Source of the DNA: Sphingorhabdus sp. EL138
Lineage (GTDB): Bacteria > Pseudomonadota > Alphaproteobacteria > Sphingomonadales > Sphingomonadaceae
Reading direction: 5' to 3'
NCBI RefSeq assembly: GCF_900258045.1
Contig: NZ_OGVD01000002.1
Coordinates: 434,001 to 498,000, forward strand
Length of the DNA: 64,000 bases
Shown here one piece after another: positions 1-8,963 of the stretch (positions are counted from its first letter, which is position 1; each line of letters begins with the position of its first letter). The translations under genes and the position numbers were made by a program. The notes below the pieces were generated by a model. The model saw nothing but the letters and a program-made list of their open reading frames with translations. It did not search any database and was not told the origin of the DNA.

Positions 1-836
1 GTGATCATCAATGTCACCAGATGGTCACCGCGACCACCGGATTTCTTGTGAAAACCTTTGTTCTTTAGACGCAGCGTCTTGCCGGAGTCAGAGCCAGCGG
101 GAATGGAAAGCATGACCGGACCATCTACGGTTGGCACTTTGATTTTGGCCCCTTCAACCGCTTCCTTCAGACTGATCGGCAGCTCCAGTTTCACATTGTC
201 GCCATCACGCTCGTAAAAGGGGTGGCTGTTGATATGGATGGTCACAATGGCATCGCCATTGCCACCCGCCCCTTGCCGTCCCTTGCCGCCAAGCCGCATT
301 TGCGTGCCTTCCTCAACGCCTTTTGGCAGGCTGAGGTCAATCGTCTTGCCATCTTCCAGAGTTATCCGCTGTTTTTCAAGCGTTGCGGCTGCAATGAACT
401 CGACTTTCAATCGATAGGAAACATTGGCCCCTTTTGGTGGCGGCGCGCTGCGTTGCCGAGAGCTGAATGGGCTGGAACTGCGTCCGCCACCGCCAAACAA
501 CCCTTCAAATATGTCACCGAAATCTGCACCGCCATTGCCGAAATCAAATTGCTGCCCCCCGGCGCCGCGTGAATAGGTGCCGCCGGGCCCGCCGCCGAAG
601 CCAAAACCCGCAGGATTGCCATCAGCATCAATCTCTCCGCGATCAAATTGCGCGCGTTTGTCCTTGTCCAGCAGCAGATCATAAGCCTTGGTGACATCGG
701 AAAACCTTTCCGTAGCCTTGGGATTGTCCTTGTTGCGGTCAGGATGCAGCTCTTTGGCAAGCTTGCGATAGGCGCTCTTAATCTCCTTCTCGCTTGCGCC
801 CTTGGCCACGCCCAATGCCTGATACGGATCTGCCAT
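1..836 (-). CDS. DnaJ-type co-chaperone (CbpA-like, class B), 3' end outside window
   Basis: The first 278 codons of a DnaJ-family protein, read leftwards off the window edge. An N-terminal J domain (residues 4-66) carries the HPD tripeptide at 31-33, which stimulates DnaK ATPase in this family. A Gly/Phe-rich stretch follows (about 75-130). Next comes the substrate-binding C-terminal domain, starting near NVSYRLKVEF and including LPKGVEEGTQMRLGGKG. There is no CxxCxGxG zinc domain, so this is a class B or CbpA-like protein and not canonical DnaJ. The ATG at 836 has an AAGGG ribosome site six bases upstream. The stop codon and final part of the client-binding domain are not visible. Confidence 0.9.
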   Translation of the reverse strand, partial: MADPYQALGVAKGASEKEIKSAYRKLAKELHPDRNKDNPKATERFSDVTKAYDLLLDKDKRAQFDRGEIDADGNPAGFGFGGGPGGTYSRGAGGQQFDFGNGGADFGDIFEGLFGGGGRSSSPFSSRQRSAPPPKGANVSYRLKVEFIAAATLEKQRITLEDGKTIDLSLPKGVEEGTQMRLGGKGRQGAGGNGDAIVTIHINSHPFYERDGDNVKLELPISLKEAVEGAKIKVPTVDGPVMLSIPAGSDSGKTLRLKNKGFHKKSGGRGDHLVTLMI

Positions 837-906
837 TACTTACCCTTTTCAATTCCTTATCTCTATCAAGATTGGAACCATATGCTGCTATTTCAACTTC
901 AGTGTC

Positions 907-1362
907 TTATTGAGGTACTACGGCATCCGCAACTCTATTGTGACGCGAGAAACGCAGCAAAAGATAGAGGACTAGCCCCAAAGGCCCCAACATCAATACG
1001 AAAAACAATATGGGAACCTGAATCCAGCGGGCAAATCCGTATTTATCCGCGTTGCGCGCCACCCACATGCCGACAAACAGATCGAAGGCAAGAAAATGGA
1101 TCCAGCCAATGGTGGCGCCGCCATCGCTGGATAACAGGGCTTGCACACCGGCCAGACTGCTGGAATTTCCTTCACTGCTGCCGCCTTCTATCATACCGGT
1201 CATCAGCGGGATAATAATTACCGCATAAGTGAGCGCGAGCAAGCCGACGCCGCCATAAAATATGCCCTTCATCGCCATGTCTCGGCGCGGCGCCAAGGCC
1301 AGTATCAGCCACATCAGCAAAGCCCAGCTATTGGTGACGGTGAATATGAGTTCCCAGTTCAT
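907..1362 (-). CDS. ABA4-like family membrane protein (DUF4281)
   Basis: A 151-residue protein with four predicted membrane helices (about 5-22, 32-55, 85-105 and 112-135). The conserved core IGWIHFLAFDLFVGMWVARNA is followed by VPILFFVLMLGPLGLVLYLL, the pattern of the ABA4-like/DUF4281 family. In plants ABA4 acts in neoxanthin formation; the role of the bacterial relatives is not established, so no reaction is assigned. The gene stands alone between dnaJ and nadB, with a CDS-free spacer of 70 bp on the dnaJ side. Confidence 0.8.
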   Translation of the reverse strand: MNWELIFTVTNSWALLMWLILALAPRRDMAMKGIFYGGVGLLALTYAVIIIPLMTGMIEGGSSEGNSSSLAGVQALLSSDGGATIGWIHFLAFDLFVGMWVARNADKYGFARWIQVPILFFVLMLGPLGLVLYLLLRFSRHNRVADAVVPQ

Positions 1363-1427
1363 GATGTATGTCCCTCCTGTTCCGTTGGGGAGGGATTAGC
1401 ATAAAACTGGCGCCAGGCAGGTTTTTT

Positions 1428-3008
1428 CTAAGGCGCCAAAACCGTATCTACCGCTTCCGGCAGCAAATCGGAATAGTCGGTAATGTAGTGCAGGCCGCGG
1501 CTTTCCTTGCGCGCGAGCGCGGATTTGACAATCAGGTCCGCGACCTCGATCAGGTTGCGTAGCTCGATCAAATCCTGGGTGACCCGGAAATGGCCGTAAT
1601 ATTCCTCGACTTCACCGCGCAGCAGATCAATGCGGTGCTGGGCGCGCTCCAGACGCTTGGTGGTGCGCACGATGCCGACATAATTCCACATGAAGCGGCG
1701 GATTTCCGTCCATGTCTGCTTGATGACAACTTCTTCATCACTGTCCGTAACGCGGCTTTCATCCCACGGACGGATTGCTGGCGGTTCGGGCATGTCATTC
1801 CAATGCGCCGCGATATCGCGGGCGGCGGCGTCGCCGAAGACGAAACATTCAAGCAAGCTGTTGGAAGCGAGGCGATTGGCGCCATGGAGCCCGCTTTCAC
1901 TGGCTTCACCGGCGGCATAGAGGCCGGGCAAATCAGTGCGGCCGTTGAGGTCAATCAATATCCCGCCGCAGGTATAATGCTGCGCAGGGACGACCGGGAT
2001 CGGTCCGGTGGTCATATCGATGCCCAACCCGATCAGCTTGTCATAGATATTGGGGAAATGGCCTTTCACAAAGTCTGGGGTTTCGTGACTGATATCCAGA
2101 TGGACATAATCGAGGCCAAATTGCTTGATCTCGGCATCATTGGCGCGGGCGACAATGTCCCGGGGTGCCAGCTCCATCCGTTTGCTGTCATAAAACTCCA
2201 TGAACCGCTTGCCGGTGCGTGGATTGAGCAGGTGCCCGCCTTCGCCGCGCACAGCCTCGGTAATCAGGAAATTCTTGACTTCGAGATTATATAGGCAGGT
2301 GGGGTGAAACTGCATCATCTCCATATTGGAAACCCGCGCACCGGCCCGCCATGCCATGGCGATGCCGTCGCCGGTTGCGCCGCGCGGTGCGGTGGAGAAG
2401 AGATAGGTGCGGCCTGCGCCGCCGCTCGCCATGATCGTGGCCCGCGATGTCAGCGTTTCCACGCGGCCGGTTGCATTGTTCAGCGCATAAACGCCCCAGA
2501 CGTTTTTTGCGCCCGTCTGCGTCACGGCGTGCCGGTCGGCAATCAGGTCAATCGCCACCATATTTGGTTGCATGGTGATATTGGGATGGGCGGCCGCCGT
2601 TTTTTGCAGCGCATCCTGTACTGCCCAGCCGGTGGCGTCATCGACATGGACGATCCGGCGGTGGCTATGGCCGCCTTCGCGGGTCAGGTGCAGGACTTCC
2701 GCTTCCTTGTTGAACGGAACGCCCATTTCTTCCAACCGTTCGATCGCGGCGGGCGCATTTTCAACAACAAACTCAACCGTTTCCCGGCGGTTTAACCCCG
2801 CACCGGCGACCATCGTGTCATCGATATGATTTTCAAACGTATCGCCGGCATCAAGTACAGCGGCAATACCGCCCTGCGCCCAGGCCGTTGAGCCACCGGC
2901 GAGATCACCCTTGGCCAGCACGAGCACTTTATGCGTCCGCGCCAATGTGATCGCGGCGCTCAGTCCTGCTGCGCCGGAGCCGACGATGATAACGTCGAAA
3001 TTGCTCAT
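1428..3008 (-). CDS. nadB: L-aspartate oxidase
   Basis: A 526-residue flavoprotein of the succinate dehydrogenase/fumarate reductase family. The dinucleotide-binding motif GSGAAG lies at 10-15, followed by the GGSTAWAQGGIA segment characteristic of NadB and the active-site stretch TEAVRGEGGHLLNPRTGKRF. NadB oxidises L-aspartate to iminoaspartate, which NadA condenses with dihydroxyacetone phosphate to quinolinate in NAD synthesis. nadA and nadC are not in the window. The start overlaps the stop of the upstream ABC ATPase gene by 4 bp (3005-3008), so the two are probably co-transcribed. Length is normal for the family (about 530-540). Confidence 0.95.
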   Translation of the reverse strand: MSNFDVIIVGSGAAGLSAAITLARTHKVLVLAKGDLAGGSTAWAQGGIAAVLDAGDTFENHIDDTMVAGAGLNRRETVEFVVENAPAAIERLEEMGVPFNKEAEVLHLTREGGHSHRRIVHVDDATGWAVQDALQKTAAAHPNITMQPNMVAIDLIADRHAVTQTGAKNVWGVYALNNATGRVETLTSRATIMASGGAGRTYLFSTAPRGATGDGIAMAWRAGARVSNMEMMQFHPTCLYNLEVKNFLITEAVRGEGGHLLNPRTGKRFMEFYDSKRMELAPRDIVARANDAEIKQFGLDYVHLDISHETPDFVKGHFPNIYDKLIGLGIDMTTGPIPVVPAQHYTCGGILIDLNGRTDLPGLYAAGEASESGLHGANRLASNSLLECFVFGDAAARDIAAHWNDMPEPPAIRPWDESRVTDSDEEVVIKQTWTEIRRFMWNYVGIVRTTKRLERAQHRIDLLRGEVEEYYGHFRVTQDLIELRNLIEVADLIVKSALARKESRGLHYITDYSDLLPEAVDTVLAP

Positions 3009-3940
3009 GCGGCTTTGCGCGTCAAGTTCAGGAACACGTCTTCCAGATCCGCTTCCCGCGTCGTGACATCGACAATCTGATAGCCGCGTTTCTGCACGGC
3101 CTGCATCACGCCGCCGGCATTGGTGCGATCCTTGTTATACGTCACGGCAACCGTGCGTGGGCCGATAATATCGGCTTTCAGGAACTGATCATCGGCAAAG
3201 GTAACCGCATCGGATTCTTCGGAAATATCTCGATCCAGGGTCAGTTCGACCAGCTTTTCCCGGGCCATGTCCACTAGTTCCGGTGTTGTTTTGAGCGCAA
3301 TCAGCTTGCCATGATTGATAATCGCAATCCGGTCACAGAGATTTTCCGCCTCTTCCAGATAGTGGGTGGTCAGAACGATGGTCACGCCGGATGCATTGAG
3401 CTGCTCGACATATTCCCAAAGCTGTTGACGCAATTCGATATCCACGCCGGCTGTGGGTTCGTCCAGAACCAGTATCGGCGGAGAATGGACCATCGCTTTG
3501 GCCACCAGCAGGCGGCGCTTCATGCCGCCGGATAATGTGCGCGAATAGGCATGGGCCTTGTCTTCAAGATGGACGGCGCGCAGCAATTCCATCGTCCGGC
3601 GTTCGGATTTCTTGATCCCGTAAAGTCCGGCCACAACCTCCAGCGATTCCGCTGGCGTGAAGAACGGATCGAACATGATCTCCTGCGGGACGATACCGAT
3701 GGATGCTTTGGCATTGCGATGGTCTGCATCAATATCAAAGCCCCAGATATTGGCCGTGCCACCGCTTTTGCTGACCATACCGGACAAGATGTTGATTAGC
3801 GTGGATTTTCCCGCGCCATTTGGGCCCAAAAGCCCGAAAATTTCTCCTCGTTTTACGTCAAAAGTGACGTCATCCAGCGCTTTTTTGCCGCCGGCATAGG
3901 TTTTGGAGAGATGTTGGATGGAGATAGCAGCTTCAGTCAT
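3005..3940 (-). CDS. ABC transporter ATP-binding protein (ABC-2 exporter type)
   Basis: A 311-residue ATPase with Walker A GPNGAGKS at 39-46, signature LSGGMKRR, Walker B ILVLDEPTAGVD and an H-loop in LTTHYLEEAE. The extra C-terminal domain (about 230-311, ending EADLEDVFLNLT) is typical of YadG/CcmA-like ATPases that energise ABC-2 permeases. No permease gene is adjacent: downstream is nadB, overlapping by 4 bp, and upstream is a 136-bp spacer and a divergent secreted-protein gene. Its membrane partner and substrate are therefore unknown. Confidence 0.9.
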   Translation of the reverse strand: MTEAAISIQHLSKTYAGGKKALDDVTFDVKRGEIFGLLGPNGAGKSTLINILSGMVSKSGGTANIWGFDIDADHRNAKASIGIVPQEIMFDPFFTPAESLEVVAGLYGIKKSERRTMELLRAVHLEDKAHAYSRTLSGGMKRRLLVAKAMVHSPPILVLDEPTAGVDIELRQQLWEYVEQLNASGVTIVLTTHYLEEAENLCDRIAIINHGKLIALKTTPELVDMAREKLVELTLDRDISEESDAVTFADDQFLKADIIGPRTVAVTYNKDRTNAGGVMQAVQKRGYQIVDVTTREADLEDVFLNLTRKAA

Positions 3941-4076
3941 GGCAACCGCATAACCATCTTGCCCCCCACAATCAAAGGCTTTGCATCGATCAGGATACAG
4001 AATGTGACAGCATTTAACGAAAAATTAGGCATGATATTAAACAAAATTTTGTGCTGTTGCCGCTAGTTGAGGCAAT

Positions 4077-4625
4077 GTGGAACAAATGAGGGACCAGAAA
4101 CGGGCGTTTAAGCCTGTACTTGCGCGCGGGGCATTCATGCTGTCTGCGCTTGTGTGCATTGGTCTAACGCAACCTGTCCGGGCGCAGTCTGCTAGCGGTA
4201 ATGCAACCGTTGCCGTCAACCAGGGCGTCAACATGGTCAAAAATTCCGATCTGCACTTTGGCGATTTTATTGCGGGCACGATCCGATCAGTATTCCGGAT
4301 GAACCCGACAACCAGTGCGCTTAATCAACGCAACGGTAATGCAATATCTATCGGCGGGGCACCAACGGCTGCTTCCTTTACAGCTTCCGGGACGCCACTG
4401 ACCAGTGTCCGGATCACTGTGGCGGAAAATCGTATTGATATTGTCCGCGATGGCGGGAGCGAAACGATGCGGGTGAACCGGTTTCGTTTTGACGGGCCGC
4501 GCAACCGGCCGCTCGATGCCAGTGGAGAGGCAACCTATCAGATTGGCGGTCAATTGCGGGTGGGTGCCAATCAAGTCGGCGGCACTTATCGCGGGACGTT
4601 TAATGTGACGATTGATTATCAGTAA
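4077..4625 (+). CDS. Secreted DUF4402 domain protein (copy 1)
   Basis: A 182-residue exported protein: basic N-terminus, hydrophobic stretch MLSALVCIGLTQ and a signal peptidase site near VRAQ-SAS. The mature part is the DUF4402 fold: N-terminal strand with NSDLHFGDFIAG, a Gly/Asn/Thr-rich core, and the typical end VGGTYRGTFNVTIDYQ. The GTG at 4077 or the ATG at 4086 can serve as start; GAGG lies four bases before the GTG. A second DUF4402 gene follows 81 bp downstream and shares the pattern DLHFG/DLEFG and the TFNVTIDYQ/TFTMTVDYL end. Function is unknown; a beta-sandwich surface or pilus-like role is only a guess. Confidence 0.85.
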   Translation: MEQMRDQKRAFKPVLARGAFMLSALVCIGLTQPVRAQSASGNATVAVNQGVNMVKNSDLHFGDFIAGTIRSVFRMNPTTSALNQRNGNAISIGGAPTAASFTASGTPLTSVRITVAENRIDIVRDGGSETMRVNRFRFDGPRNRPLDASGEATYQIGGQLRVGANQVGGTYRGTFNVTIDYQ

Positions 4626-4706
4626 ATGAAGTAAGCGGCGTACAAGCTGATGGGGATCAGCCGGTACGCATAGAAAATGTTTAGAATTTGTGGGTAGTGA
4701 GTAAAA

Positions 4707-5252
4707 ATGATGACCAGAGACCAGATTATTTCACGGCTGATTGGCTGCCTGTTGACCGTGCTTGTCGGGATAACAAGCGCGCCAGCGGCGCTTGCTCAGA
4801 CGGCTGATGCCGACGCGAGAGCGGTTACAATTGGCCCGCTCTCTGTTGTAAATATTGCCGACCTGGAATTTGGCAGGATCATTCCATCCCCTGCCGCCGG
4901 TACCGTGTTTATGGATACGCGTAATGGCAACCGCACAAGCAACGGCGGTGTTACACTTGCCGGAGGCCCTTCAGGACGCGGTAATTTCATTATCTATGGC
5001 GGGCCGAACCAGATCGTTGAAGTGTCCATTCCCGGAACCATGACAGTGACACATACCAACGGCTCCGACAATATGAACATTGACCAGATGGCAATTGGTA
5101 ACGGGAACCGGAATTTCGGTACCTTTGTTCGCGGCTTTCTCGGCACACTCGGTATATATCAGCTGACTGTTGGCGGGCGTCTTAATGTCGATGCTGATCA
5201 GGAAGCGGGCGTCTACACCGGTACATTCACGATGACGGTCGATTATCTCTAG
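4707..5252 (+). CDS. Secreted DUF4402 domain protein (copy 2)
   Basis: A 181-residue paralogue of the preceding gene. The signal peptide ends near ALAQ-TAD at about residue 31. Conserved elements are NIADLEFGRIIPSPAAGTVF, the GG(V)TLAGG core and the C-terminal EAGVYTGTFTMTVDYL. It contains no cysteine in the mature part. Both copies lie on the same strand, 81 bp apart, and look like a tandem duplication that has since diverged. The ATG at 4710 is an equally possible start. No function is known for the family. Confidence 0.85.
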   Translation: MMTRDQIISRLIGCLLTVLVGITSAPAALAQTADADARAVTIGPLSVVNIADLEFGRIIPSPAAGTVFMDTRNGNRTSNGGVTLAGGPSGRGNFIIYGGPNQIVEVSIPGTMTVTHTNGSDNMNIDQMAIGNGNRNFGTFVRGFLGTLGIYQLTVGGRLNVDADQEAGVYTGTFTMTVDYL

Positions 5253-5317
5253 ATTATCGGGTCGAAAGACTGCGGTAATATATTGCGCCAGCGAGTGACT
5301 GTTGCTAATCGCGCGAC

Positions 5318-5521
5318 ATGAACGACGCACCTGAAATTGTCCGCACGTCCAAAAAACGCAATGCCTGTGACGGCGCATCGGATATCCCCGGTGGCGCGGC
5401 GCTGGGCCATCCCCGCGTCTGGCTGGAAATAGATGAAAAAGGCTATGTCGATTGCGGCTATTGTGATCGTCGGTTCATTTTGATCGGCGGGCCGGCTGAT
5501 GTTTCTGCAGAAGCGCCTTAA
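5318..5521 (+). CDS. Zinc-finger CHCC domain protein (NDUFS6-like)
   Basis: A 67-residue protein with the zf-CHCC arrangement: C17, H31 in the LGHPRVWLEI strand, then C46 and C49 in DCGYCDRRF. The same fold occurs in the mitochondrial complex I subunit NDUFS6, and alphaproteobacteria carry it as a small stand-alone protein. Zinc binding is expected from the four ligands. It stands alone between DUF4402 and tldD. Confidence 0.85.
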   Translation: MNDAPEIVRTSKKRNACDGASDIPGGAALGHPRVWLEIDEKGYVDCGYCDRRFILIGGPADVSAEAP

Positions 5522-5579
5522 GGCGAATAATCTGACCTAAGGGGGTGCGCAGCCCCGATTTCGTTTCTATATAGTAGAA

Positions 5580-7010
5580 ATGATGAAAAATTTGGACCCT
5601 CGCTCGTTTCTTTATCGCCCGGACGGATTGGACCCGGAACGGGCCAAGGCCCTTGTATCGGGTAGTCTTTCGGCCTGTGATGACGGAGAACTTTACCTGC
5701 AATATAGCGCGGTGGAGAGTTTCGGTTTTGACGATGGCCGCCTGAAAACCGCTGACTATAGTACCGACAGCGGGTTTGGCCTGCGCGGTGTATCTGGCGA
5801 AATGACCGGGTTCTCCCATAGTAACGAGATTAGCGAAGCGGCCATCAAGCGCGCGGCTCAAACCCTGCAATTGCTGGACCCGGCCAAGGGTGATCCGGCC
5901 CCGCCGCCACGCGGTTCCAACCAACATCTTTATGGTGAAGCGAATCCGCTGGAAGCCATTCCGTTCGCGAAGAAAGTGGCCTTGTGTCAAGAAATTGACG
6001 CTGCGGCGCGCGCTCGTGATCCGCGCGTTGCGCAGGTATCTGTTGGTCTGTCCGGCAGCTGGAGCGTGGTCGAAATTGTTCGTCCCGATGGCTTTGTGGC
6101 AACCGATGTGCGGCCGCTGGTGCGGCTAAATGTCTCTATTGTCGCCGAACAAAATGGCCGCCGCGAAACCGGCAGCTTTGGCATGGGTGGGCGTTATCTC
6201 TATGACCAGCTGTTTGAGGAAGCGCGCTGGAACCGTGCCGTTGATGAGGCATTGAACCAAGCGCTGATCAATCTTGAAAGCGTTGATGCTCCTGCAGGTG
6301 AACAGACGGTTCTGCTTGGCCCGGGCTGGCCTGGCATCATCTTGCATGAAGCTATTGGGCATGGCCTGGAAGGCGATTTCAACCGCAAGGGTACGAGCGC
6401 CTTTTCCGGTCGGATCGGTGAGCGGGTGGCTGCGCCGGGCGTCACTGTTGTGGACGATGGCTCGATCAATGAGCGGCGCGGATCGCTGAGCATTGATGAC
6501 GAAGGCACGCCAACGCAGGAAAATGTCCTGATCGAGGATGGCATATTGAAATGTTACATGCAGGACCGGCTAAACGCGCGCCTCATGGGCGTTCCCGCAA
6601 CCGGCAATGGTCGCCGCGAAAGCTATGCCCATGCGCCGATGCCGCGGATGACCAACACGTTTATGCGGGGCGGCAAGGATGATCCCGATGAGCTGATGGG
6701 CCGCGTGAAAAACGGCATCTACGCCAAGAGCTTCGGCGGCGGGCAGGTGGATATCGTCTCCGGCAAATTCGTCTTCTCCTGCACCGAAGCCTACAAGATC
6801 GAAAATGGCAAACTGGGCGCGCCGATAAAAGGGGCGACGCTGATCGGTGATGGTCCGACCGCGCTGACCAAGGTGACTGGTATCGGCAATGATATGGCCC
6901 TGGACGAAGGCATTGGCGTGTGCGGCAAAGGCGGGCAGTCAGTACCAGCGGGTGTCGGGCAGCCAACGTTGCTGGTCGATGGCCTGACGGTTGGGGGCAC
7001 GGCCGCTTGA
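5580..7010 (+). CDS. tldD: Metalloprotease TldD
   Basis: A 476-residue TldD/PmbA-family protease. The zinc-binding motif HEAIGH is at 256-261, inside PGIILHEAIGHGLEGDF. The N-terminal domain (about 15-150) and the terminal glycine-rich segment GIGVCGKGGQSVPAGVGQPTLLVDGL match the family. In E. coli, TldD with TldE degrades unfolded peptides and processes modified peptides such as microcin B17. A tldE/pmbA partner is not in this window. ATGs at 5580 and 5583 are both possible starts. Length is normal. Confidence 0.93.
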   Translation: MMKNLDPRSFLYRPDGLDPERAKALVSGSLSACDDGELYLQYSAVESFGFDDGRLKTADYSTDSGFGLRGVSGEMTGFSHSNEISEAAIKRAAQTLQLLDPAKGDPAPPPRGSNQHLYGEANPLEAIPFAKKVALCQEIDAAARARDPRVAQVSVGLSGSWSVVEIVRPDGFVATDVRPLVRLNVSIVAEQNGRRETGSFGMGGRYLYDQLFEEARWNRAVDEALNQALINLESVDAPAGEQTVLLGPGWPGIILHEAIGHGLEGDFNRKGTSAFSGRIGERVAAPGVTVVDDGSINERRGSLSIDDEGTPTQENVLIEDGILKCYMQDRLNARLMGVPATGNGRRESYAHAPMPRMTNTFMRGGKDDPDELMGRVKNGIYAKSFGGGQVDIVSGKFVFSCTEAYKIENGKLGAPIKGATLIGDGPTALTKVTGIGNDMALDEGIGVCGKGGQSVPAGVGQPTLLVDGLTVGGTAA

Positions 7011-7023
7011 ACATCTCCAAATG

Positions 7024-7102
7024 TTATCATCCTGAACTTGCTTCAGGATCTGAAGCTGCGTGCGCTCTGTCAAGAGATCCTGAAACAAGTTCAGGATGAC
7101 GA
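7024..7102. repeat. REP-like palindromic repeat, copy 1
   Basis: Two inverted arms, TCATCCTGAACTTGCTTCAGG and its near complement CCTGAAACAAGTTCAGGATGA, flank about 20 bp of less conserved sequence. Each arm is itself partly palindromic (CCTGAA...TTCAGG). A second copy with the same arms occurs at 39346-39438. The element lies between tldD and the DUF924 gene and ends about 16 bp before the latter's start. Confidence 0.8.
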
Positions 7103-7117
7103 AAGCGGGGTGGATAT

Positions 7118-7663
7118 GTGATGGATGACTGGACCTCTAAAATCTTCCATTTCTGGTTCAACAAACTGACTCCCGATGACTGGTTCGGTTCCAGCGCGGA
7201 TGTCGACGAGCAGATTACAGAACGCTTTGCCGAGCTGTGGGAAGAACAAAAAACCAGGGTCGCGACAGATTTTCTGGCAACCTCAGAAGCAGCCCTTGCT
7301 GCGATAATATTGTTCGACCAGTTTCCGCGAAACATGTTTCGGGACAGCGCCGAGGCCTTTGCCACCGACCATCTGGCGTTGCAAATCGCCAAACAGGCGG
7401 TTGATCGCGAGCTGGATCATCAGCTGACCGAAGACCAAAGGATGTTCGTATATATGCCCTTCATGCACAGTGAGGATCTCGATGACCAGACTCGCTCACT
7501 GGGTCTGTTTACGGCATTAGGGATTGAGAATAATATCAAATTTGCCAAGGCGCATCGTGACGTTATCGTCAAATTTGGCCGCTTTCCGCATCGCAATGCA
7601 GTGCTCGGCCGTGAAACCCGGCCCGAGGAGCAGGTTGCGCTAGATGAAGGCGCAGGCTGGTAG
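7118..7663 (+). CDS. DUF924 family protein
   Basis: A 181-residue soluble helical protein with the DUF924 hallmarks: IFHFWFNKLTPDDWF near the N-terminus, ILFDQFPRNMFRDSAEAFATD in the middle, MPFMHSEDLDDQ, and FGRFPHRNAVLGRE near the end. The fold resembles a TPR-like helical array and no activity is known. Start is GTG 7118 or ATG 7121. The REP-like repeat lies directly upstream, so the translation-initiation region has little other unique sequence. The next gene begins 3 bp after the stop, indicating one transcript. Confidence 0.88.
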   Translation: MMDDWTSKIFHFWFNKLTPDDWFGSSADVDEQITERFAELWEEQKTRVATDFLATSEAALAAIILFDQFPRNMFRDSAEAFATDHLALQIAKQAVDRELDHQLTEDQRMFVYMPFMHSEDLDDQTRSLGLFTALGIENNIKFAKAHRDVIVKFGRFPHRNAVLGRETRPEEQVALDEGAGW

Positions 7664-7666
7664 GTC

Positions 7667-8170
7667 GTGAAGATAGAGTTTCAGCAAACATGGGCTGCGC
7701 TCAAGGCATGGCCTGAGGCCAAACAATGGATCGCGGCGGTGCGCCTCGCTGTTCCGTCTCTTGCTGTGATTGCCCTGCTCGGTTTTCTCGCGGAATGGCT
7801 GGTCTGGAATCCGGTCACCGACATGACATCCTTGCTGGTTACCGCCATTGTGCTGTTTTTTGTGCCGGCCTTTTTTGAAGAACTGGTGTTTCGTGGTGTG
7901 CTGCTATCGTGGCTGACTCAGCTCACTCCGCGATGGGGGGCTTGGCTCTCGACATTATTGTTTGTCGCGTGGCATCCGTTGCAGGCATTGACCATGGGGC
8001 CGCCTTGGGCAGACCTGTTTTTGCGTCCGTCATTCTGGATCGTCACGTTGATATTGGGTATCATATTGTCCCATATACGGATCAGGTCGCAATCGCTCTG
8101 GCCCGTGATTTTGATACACTGGTTTGCTGTTCTGATCTGGAAATCTCTGTTAGGAGCGCCTTTCTATTGA
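7667..8170 (+). CDS. CPBP family intramembrane metalloprotease
   Basis: A 167-residue polytopic membrane protein with the CAAX protease/bacteriocin-processing (CPBP, ABI) motifs: motif 1 FFEELVFRG (EExxxR), motif 2 FVAWHP (FxxxH) and a third motif with histidine in LIHWFAVLIW. The glutamates and histidines are the expected metal ligands and catalytic residues of this Rce1-like family. The start is GTG at 7667, three bases after the DUF924 stop. The protein is on the short side for the family, with four to five helices. Substrate unknown. Confidence 0.85.
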   Translation: MKIEFQQTWAALKAWPEAKQWIAAVRLAVPSLAVIALLGFLAEWLVWNPVTDMTSLLVTAIVLFFVPAFFEELVFRGVLLSWLTQLTPRWGAWLSTLLFVAWHPLQALTMGPPWADLFLRPSFWIVTLILGIILSHIRIRSQSLWPVILIHWFAVLIWKSLLGAPFY

Positions 8171-8185
8171 ACAGGAATATTGACC

Positions 8186-8746
8186 ATGGCCGAATTTTTT
8201 GATGCACTGAATGATGATCACACCGCTTTTATCGCAAAGCAGCCGGTATTCTTTGTAGCGACGGCAGCGCCTGATGCCCGGATCAACCTGTCGCCCAAAG
8301 GCTATGATGCTTTTCGTGTGCTGGGCCCGAAGCGGGTTGCCTATCTGGACCTTGCAGGGTCGGGCAACGAAACCCATGCGCATCTGATTGCTGATGGCCG
8401 GGTGACGATCATGTTCAACAATTTTGCCAACCCTGCACTGATCATGCGGCTTTATGGCACCGGTAAACCCGTGCTGCCACAAGATGATGGCTGGGATGAA
8501 CTGGCGGCGCATTTCGAGATTTTGCCGGGCACCCGCCAGATATTCGATATCACCGTGGACAATGTGCAAACCAGCTGCGGCTGGGGCGTGCCGCAGATGG
8601 AATTGAAGGCCGAGCGCGAGACGCTGATCAAATATCATCGTCAGTCTGATCCGGAAAAATGGATGGAGAAGACAGCAGGCCGGGTACAGAGCATTGACGG
8701 CCTGCCAACCCGTGCGACCGACCGTTATCTCAGCGGGAATGGCTGA
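8186..8746 (+). CDS. Pyridoxamine 5'-phosphate oxidase fold protein
   Basis: A 186-residue protein of the PNPOx-like split-barrel family. Diagnostic stretches are PVFFVATAAPDARINLSPKGYDAFRVLGP, VAYLDLAGSGNETHAHL and CGWGVPQMEL. Relatives bind FMN or F420, but the cofactor and substrate are not predictable from sequence. The ATG at 8186 is preferred over an in-frame TTG at 8180 because it gives the usual family N-terminus. The CPBP protease gene ends 15 bp upstream, and the next gene starts around the stop codon. Confidence 0.85.
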   Translation: MAEFFDALNDDHTAFIAKQPVFFVATAAPDARINLSPKGYDAFRVLGPKRVAYLDLAGSGNETHAHLIADGRVTIMFNNFANPALIMRLYGTGKPVLPQDDGWDELAAHFEILPGTRQIFDITVDNVQTSCGWGVPQMELKAERETLIKYHRQSDPEKWMEKTAGRVQSIDGLPTRATDRYLSGNG

Positions 8747-8750
8747 GACT

Positions 8751-8963
8751 ATGAGCCTCGTCGAACTGTCCCGCCATATGCATGGTTATGAAGCGGAGAT
8801 TATCCGTGGTCGGCTGGAGGCCGCCGGCATTGGCGCAGTCTGTTTCGATAGCGGTGTGAATATTGTCGAAGGCGCGGGGATTGCGCTACCTGCCCGCGTA
8901 ATGGTGCTCAAGGAAGATTTGGACGAAGCCAAAGCGGTGCTGGCAGAGGACGTCTCGCTATGA
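8751..8963 (+). CDS. DUF2007 domain protein (putative signal-transducing protein)
   Basis: A protein of about 70 residues with the DUF2007 pattern: SLVELSRHMHGYEAEIIRGRLEAAGI, a middle strand with FDSGVNI, and RVMVLKEDLDEAKAVL. The family is small and single-domain, resembles a ferredoxin-like or PII-like fold, and has no proven function. An alternative ATG at 8739 would overlap the preceding stop. The patatin gene overlaps its stop codon by 4 bp (ATGA), so translation of the two is probably coupled. Confidence 0.8.
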   Translation: MSLVELSRHMHGYEAEIIRGRLEAAGIGAVCFDSGVNIVEGAGIALPARVMVLKEDLDEAKAVLAEDVSL

